DNA of 64,000 nucleotides from Erythrophleum ivorense (taxonomy: Eukaryota > Streptophyta > Magnoliopsida > Fabales > Fabaceae): assembly GCA_026724425.1 (NCBI GenBank), contig JAIUCV010000007.1:21729286-21793285 (forward strand). The letters are read 5' to 3'. The notes beneath the pieces are model-generated. The model was given only the letters and a program-made list of their open reading frames with translations. It searched no databases and was not told the origin of the DNA. The position numbers and the translations under genes were made by a program. Below are positions 57,992-64,000 of the stretch, in pieces (positions within the stretch are counted from its first letter, which is position 1; the number at the start of each line of letters is the position of its first letter).

Positions 57992-60909
57992 CCAACCATA
58001 CTTTGATACCATTGAAAGAAACCTAGGATACTTACTTGCAGGTAGGTGTATATAAAACTTGGTAACCTAAGAAACCTAATCCGGCTCAACCATCTTTATT
58101 TAGGAAAAAATAGGGTAAAATCATATTGTGTTAGATGGCTAGCCCATACTAGCTATCTCGGCTAGTTAAGCTTGACCAACCTGTCGGTATTATATATAAT
58201 AAAAAAATATAAGGACTAAAATTTTTTAAAAAATCTTTTTTAGGACCATTTTATAAATTTAGCCAAAGATTTTTAAATGTATTTTATAAACTATAAATAA
58301 CTAAAGGGTCAAGGCCTTTACTAAGTCTTACATAAGTATGATTATCATATTTAGATGAGAAAATGAGACAAAAAAGTGTACTTTTTTGAATGTGAAAGAA
58401 AAAAACTCAAAATTGATATAGTAAATAACCATTTTTTAGGAAAATAGAAGAGTAATCTGGCTTTGGCTAGTTGCATCACATCCATCTCAAAAAAAAATTA
58501 AAAAAAATCTTAATTGGACCTAGTTATCATATCTTAAAGTTTTAGCCTTTATATTTACGTTTTCTTCCTATTTCCTTCTTTGGACCCACATCTTTTTTTA
58601 GGTCCATTGTGTACATCTTGAAAAAATATATCAAAACGAATGGTCATATACCAAAAATGATAGAATGGATACAAAAATATGAGTATTTGAAGTTTTAAAG
58701 TTTTTAAATAAGAAAAAAAAGATATTGGCTTCGTTTTGCCCAGCTGTCCAGCCTCACCATGTCCTTTCCTGGCCCAATTCTAGGTTAAACTGGGCCCCAG
58801 GTTCAAATTTTTGAACCCGCTTTAACCATGCCATTAGATGAAATTCTCGCCAAATTAATTGTCCCATTTGATACGATAAAAAATATAGGGAGAATTCTAA
58901 TATTGTTTTTGCATCAAAAACACCAAAATGCCAGGAAGAAAGAAGAGATGGAAGTGTTTGCTCTTTGTTCTAACTCTTTGTTCTCTTAACTCTCTTTCTT
59001 GAAGAGGAAATATGTATTTTAACATACATTTTAAATTTGTATGTTAGAGGTGATTTTTATTTTTTCAACCCTTGTAACTCATAAAAATTGAAAATGTTCA
59101 AAATTTAAATTTAATAATTTGAATATTAATTAATTATGATTTGGATTTAAGTTATTGAATATGGATTAGCCCATCATGTTAGCCTATTTTCCAATAGAAT
59201 AATATCATATCATTAAACATGTATAAGAAAAAGATAAAATACAAGATATTCACCAAAAAAATAAAAAGATAAGATAATAACTCCATGATAGTTATAATTT
59301 AAAACTACACAATTAAACATTTGTAAAAGATTAGTGAAGGCAAACACAATTCACATGTCTCTTTTCTAGAATGTCTTAGTCTTTAAAAAGTCTTTTATAA
59401 AACTATGGAAGTATGAACTTACTATTTTTCTTGCAAATGTGGCATAAGTTGCATACACTATTTTAAATATTTGGGTTTAAGTTTTGAAATTTACATTTAA
59501 AGAGATTTATATTTCTAAATACATCAAGTTGAAATAAAAAATGTGTTCTTGAAATTGTCTAAGAAGGAACTTAGTCTCCATTGACTCATAAATTGGCTCA
59601 AAAATATCTTTCTTGTGTAACTAAAACAGAAGTCTTGAATGTTCTTATTATATCTTTTTTCCCCTTTTATGCAATTATTATTAACCCTCAACCACCCTAG
59701 TAAGTCTTTTCTTTGGGGGGTGGATATTGCAACTTATTATTGGGCTTTTAATTTTCACAACCAAAGTAAAATCAATCTTGGGTTAATGCTCAATTATCCA
59801 ATTCCAAAGTGACAAAATATAAGCTTGAAATAAAAATGATATTTTGCCAAAAATATACTTTTAGTCCCTTACCTTTACATTAAATTTTAGTTTTGTCCAT
59901 TAAGTTTGTTTGGTTCTACTTTGGTGCCTTAACTTTCAAATTTTAGTAAAATTTTTTCTTAATCTTAACATTATTAATTAACATAATGGAAAATCCTAAC
60001 TTAGAGTTATCTTTTAAAATTTTTATGCCAAATCTCTATTAATATTACCATCCATTAATCCTACATGTAAAATGATTAAATCTTAAAAATTTAAACCTAG
60101 CATTTCAATTTGCAAAGATGAAACCTAATACTTTCTTAGGGGTTCACTATAGCAATATCCATTGCAATGGTATTACAAAACTCCAATTCTAACTTGGTAA
60201 CAAAGAGTGCTTGCTCGGCTTGCTATCATCGAAAGGAAAATTTTCTCATAAGCATGCAACTGTCATTTGTTGTATAAGATAAAGCCATCTTCTTCATTGA
60301 TGGAGTCATTGAATATTTAGGTAGTGGTTCCTATAATTGAATTTTCCATTCTTATTCTTGACTTGATGGAGAAGGGTTAGGATATGGTGCTACCAAGTGG
60401 GAAAACACTTGGAGTTACTTTGCTCTGACTTTTGTCTTCACTATACTCATCTTCCTATTGCTCTAGCTCATTATTAACTCCAAAAAAAATTTGTGCTAAA
60501 TTAAGCTATGGGCTTATGGTTCAGGCTATTTTTGAGTCTAAACCAATGAAAAATATTAGTTGAACTAGGATTTATTTGTTAGATAAGTAAGTCATATTGA
60601 GCCTTTTAAAGTGAAAATGGGCCATAGCATTTTTAGGTTGCGTTTTATCCATTATACTTTCTAGAATTTCTTAATTAAATAATAAGCTCAATAACATGCA
60701 ACTAGAAAGTGGGAGGACATTAAGCCTACCAAATATCCTGAAGGCAATTAACTGAATGAACTACAAAATAAGGAAATGTTCATGAGTTGATCAAGTCAAA
60801 AAAACATGTGAAATGTAACTAGAAATACATGATCTTACATTTTAAGGATTAGGACATTATAGTCAACTAATGTGGTAAGTAGTCAGTTGATAAATAATTA
60901 TTATCATTT
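57992..60909. other. AT-rich intergenic DNA
   Basis: No supported gene or RNA was found. A short G+C-richer patch (about 58730-58830, rich in CCAG and GGCC) has no open frame of note. Positions about 60650-60900 may hold a very decayed upstream part of the caulimovirid remnant. Confidence 0.45.
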
Positions 60910-62230
60910 ATCAGAGAGTTTATTCCTTATGCTTCAAATTACACTAGCCAATTGTCCAAACTTTTGAAAAAGAAGAATCCCCCATCTTTGGGAAATGAAT
61001 AAATTCAAGCTATAAAGCATCTCAAGAAGATCACACAAAATCTTCTACCCTTAAAGATTCTTGACAAAGGGAAAAATATACTTTAAACTAATGTTAGTGA
61101 TGATTTTTAGGGAGCTGTCCTCGTGGAAGAAGAAAATGGTAAACGATATTATTGTGATCATGCAAGCGGACAATTCAAGGATTTTGAAAAGTATTATCAC
61201 ACTATCTACAAGGAAATCGTAGATGTTAAGAAGGGAATCAAGAAATTTAGTTTCAATCTTAACCTCTATAATTTTGTTTTTCAAATAAACAATTCATCCT
61301 TCCCTAACATCTTAGAGTCTACAAAGAAGTTTTTCTTGATAAATAGTTACTTAGATGGAAGGACTTGTTCTCACGTTATAAATTCATGGTTCAACATATT
61401 AATGGTTGTACAAATCTCATAGAAGATTATCTTTCTTGACCTAGAGTTGTAAACCTTGTCACAATAGCAAAACTAGTTTCTTTTATCTTCATGACTCATT
61501 ATATTCCTAACTGTACCATTCACCATCATTTCCCTCTTTCTACTAAAAGCCAAAAGGATTTTTCTCTATGTTCTATAAAATCAACCTACTCAATTGAAGT
61601 GAAAAAACTTGCTAAAAAATTTCTCTTCTATTACCTCCACTGTTATCTCAAAGACTCTTCCCTTTTTGTATACCCTATCCCATTTTAATCTACAAACACC
61701 CTTCCTTATCTTTTTTAAGATTCACACCCTTGTCACTAATGATGTACTTTGGTATTTATAGGCACTTACTACTCTCTATACAAGTGCCATTAAATTCCCT
61801 CATCTATTAATTTACAATTTTCTTTGTCAAGCTGAAAACTATAATTTCAATCTCAGGATCCTCCTTGAATGATTTTCACCACTTTAGTGGGGGCGTGAAG
61901 AATTGTAAAAAAATCATCTCCTACCATAACATGTGGACAACACTCAACAAGATAAACTGGTTGCAAGCATTTTCATTCTTTATCGGCCATATTGGACTAG
62001 TAGAAATAACATGCTTCTTGCCAAAAATTATGCTTATTATTGGAACACTTGATTTGCCAAAACACAAGGACCAAGTTCTTAAAGATCTTAAAATATTGTT
62101 ATGTGTACTTAACAATTATGAAGAAGCACAGTATGCCTTTTGTACATCTCTTGGCCCTTTCCCTGATGAATTTATCTCTAGAGAACTAAGAATGCTAGAA
62201 GTCAACTTGTCAAACATAAAAGTATAGACT
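60910..62230 (+). pseudogene. Endogenous caulimovirid remnant (florendovirus-like RT/RNase H)
   Basis: Text from 60919 (FIPYASNYTSQLSKLLKKKN) leads into a GAVLVEEENGKRYYC motif at about 61111, then ASGQF, YHTIYKEI and NNSSFP. This is the RT thumb and RNase H block of plant pararetroviruses (Caulimoviridae), closest in my memory to florendoviruses. In-frame stops occur near 61006, 61084 and 61108, and the frame breaks after about 61420. A further open stretch at 61865-62227 has no domain I can name and may be the downstream viral ORF. The upstream movement, coat and protease regions are not seen. The copy is old and defective. Confidence 0.7.
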
Positions 62231-62357
62231 AAGACCCAAATGACAAAGTTTCTTTAAGGTTCAAGTTCACAAACAAAGCTAGCCCAAGCTCAATATGAAA
62301 ACATGCAAGATTCACATGACCTAAATGAGCTGGATGATTTTAATAAGGTAGAAGAAT

Positions 62358-64000
62358 TGTAACACTATAATGTATTACTCGTGATTATCGATCATTTAAG
62401 CTTGATTCCAAATAATTTTCAAAGAAAATGACTAAAATCGTGACATTTTAATGTTTTAAGTCGGGGTTTAAACGGTCATACTTCACCTTGTGGGTCCCAT
62501 GAATCCATCAATCATATTCTTTACTCAAAATTCATTCATACAACTCATACATACCATAAAACAACCCATGAACCACGGATATGAGGCCAAAAATAAAAAA
62601 TATATAAATTTTCTCATGGGCCTAAAAGTAAGATTTTTGACTCTAATTTTGAAAAATCATAACTAATTCTAGAAAAATAGGAATCAAGCAAACCATAGCT
62701 TTTTGGAAATCTCTAGATGTCAAATTTATCGTAAAAATAATTTCAAGTCATGAGCATAGCATTTGGACCACATTTGACATCGAAAAATGCATAAAGGTCT
62801 GACTGGCTACTGGTACTGAGACAGATTTTTGATATGAAATTCAAAAATTTATAACTAATTTCCAAAGAATCCAATCTAGAAAACTATATCAATTTGGAAA
62901 TCTATAGATGTTAAATAGAGGAAAAAAATAAGTCTAGATCATTTCAGTAGTATTTAGACCTCAAAAATTGATAGAATAGTAATAAAGGTCGGCTGGCATC
63001 CCTGATGCTGACACAGAACTTCAAAAAATTCTTTCTCCCTCTACAGACTTCCAATTAAGATGCTTCTAGTCGGTATAGATCACTGTGAATTTCTAGTTTC
63101 TCTATATAAAATTTCATAGCAATTTTACATCGTTTGTCCCATGAATGACAAAGATTTATTTTCAGACCAATTGCACAATGAACTGACCAAAATTAGAAAA
63201 TTCTCCAACTTCAAAAATTCGCCAAATATTCCCTAGACCTCAAAATATTCTGCACTTTAACTTCCCAAAAATTTATTAATAAGCTCTAGATGCATGCCAA
63301 ATTTCAAATCAAAGAGAGCTCATTTGGACAAAAAGTGATATAGCCCATCAATATGGTTACTTTTGCTTCTCATTATGCAACTCCTTGGTCCAAATAGGCT
63401 CTTTTTGTATTTGGCACCTCTTGGGTAAGTTTAAAAGCAATAACACATCACATGTGAATTGCCCAAGTGGTTCAAACCATCATGCATCTCAAACTCACTA
63501 TGTTACACATAATAATACACATTTAAGGATGGGATACTAGGTACCCAAACTTGCATTCTTATTGCTTTAGTACCACAAATGGTTCATACATCACATATAT
63601 ATGCTTTTACACTTGTTCATCTATTTACATGTCAAAAATAATATATGCATATACATATTGACATATCTTTACATCAAAAGAACCAAAACAAGTTATACAA
63701 CTAATTAAGCATGCTCAACTAGGCTCTTTGATTTGCACCTTGGTCTCCTTGAACTCCACCTAACATATTAAGATAGGAGAGGGAAGGGGGTAAGATTCAT
63801 AAAATCTCAGTAGCTCATGCACTCATTCAAGAAAATAATCAAGGCATATAAACATGTGAAAGCATGTAAGCATCCAATCATTCAAAATCATACACCACAT
63901 GATTTACATGCATGATAATCATATCAATGCCAAGAATAAGTTTTAGGGACTTTTGGTCTAACCTTGCCTTCTTTTGGGGACTTTTGGATTGGCCTCACCT
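62358..64000. mobile_element. Long LTR of gypsy-type family, cut by window end
   Basis: It starts TGTAACACTATAATG directly after the caulimovirid remnant. It aligns with 44806-47686 in several blocks: TATAAAATTTCATAG at 63104 against 45568, and the closing CTCC...CCACCTAA block at 63752 against 46233. It also contains the GGACTTTTGG...CCTCACCT unit at the window edge. The right end is outside the window. No coding domain is seen. Confidence 0.65.

Noticed and set aside
61123..61422. Independent small host gene at 61123-61422
   Set aside because: The motifs fit caulimovirid RNase H and flanking text continues the same viral protein with stops.
1..64000. CRISPR arrays, bacterial operons, rRNA or tRNA genes
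   Set aside because: No regularly spaced identical repeats and no cloverleaf-like or rRNA sequence were recognised; the only tRNA-like text is the primer sites of the copia elements.

Overview
This is a nuclear genomic window from a dicot plant. It is AT-rich, carries one split host gene with plant-type GT..AG introns, and is otherwise dominated by plant LTR retrotransposons, MITE- and SINE-like elements and a fossil caulimovirid. Nothing bacterial or organellar was seen. The species cannot be named from the sequence alone.

Host gene (about 1-27.6 kb, minus strand). One protein-coding gene starts at 27575 and runs leftward off the window. I can place ten exons, all with GT donors and AG acceptors, all a multiple of three long and all open (1423 codons so far). 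The product is a large plant nucleotidyltransferase of the MEE44-like family. The Gly-Ser...Asp-x-Asp catalytic motif lies in exon 6, the third catalytic Asp in exon 9, and the start of the PAP/OAS1-type substrate-binding domain in exon 10. The final exon or exons lie left of position 1. Introns 5 and 9 are swollen to 12.5 and 7.1 kb by three Ty1/copia elements, all antisense to the gene: an old one at 2558-7545 that itself carries a hAT-like MITE, a middle-aged one at 11109-16604 that carries a SINE-like insertion, and a young one at 17717-22745 with apparently identical 261-bp LTRs.

Nested repeat block (about 28.7-53 kb). A dispersed repeat (copy at 56.7-58.0 kb) is split by a 3.2-kb solo-LTR-like element. 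Next comes a Ty3/gypsy element of Del/Tekay type with roughly 3-kb LTRs (33462 to about 53003). Its left LTR is interrupted by a complete but dead Tork/TNT-type copia element (35397-41386). Its RT region is interrupted by a 2.9-kb solo LTR (44806-47686) with a perfect 5-bp target duplication.

Right end (about 53-64 kb). AT-rich intergenic DNA holds LTR-like debris, a fold-back MITE (about 56036-56308), the second copy of the dispersed repeat, a decayed endogenous caulimovirid (florendovirus-like RT/RNase H, 60.9-62.2 kb) and, from 62358 to the window end, a third member of the same long-LTR family.

I found no candidate for a genuinely new biological system. The most useful observations are the intact gene spread over more than 26 kb by antisense copia insertions, a 72-bp intron that is open in frame and would add a hydrophobic stretch just before the catalytic domain if retained, and several target-site duplications that order the insertions in time.
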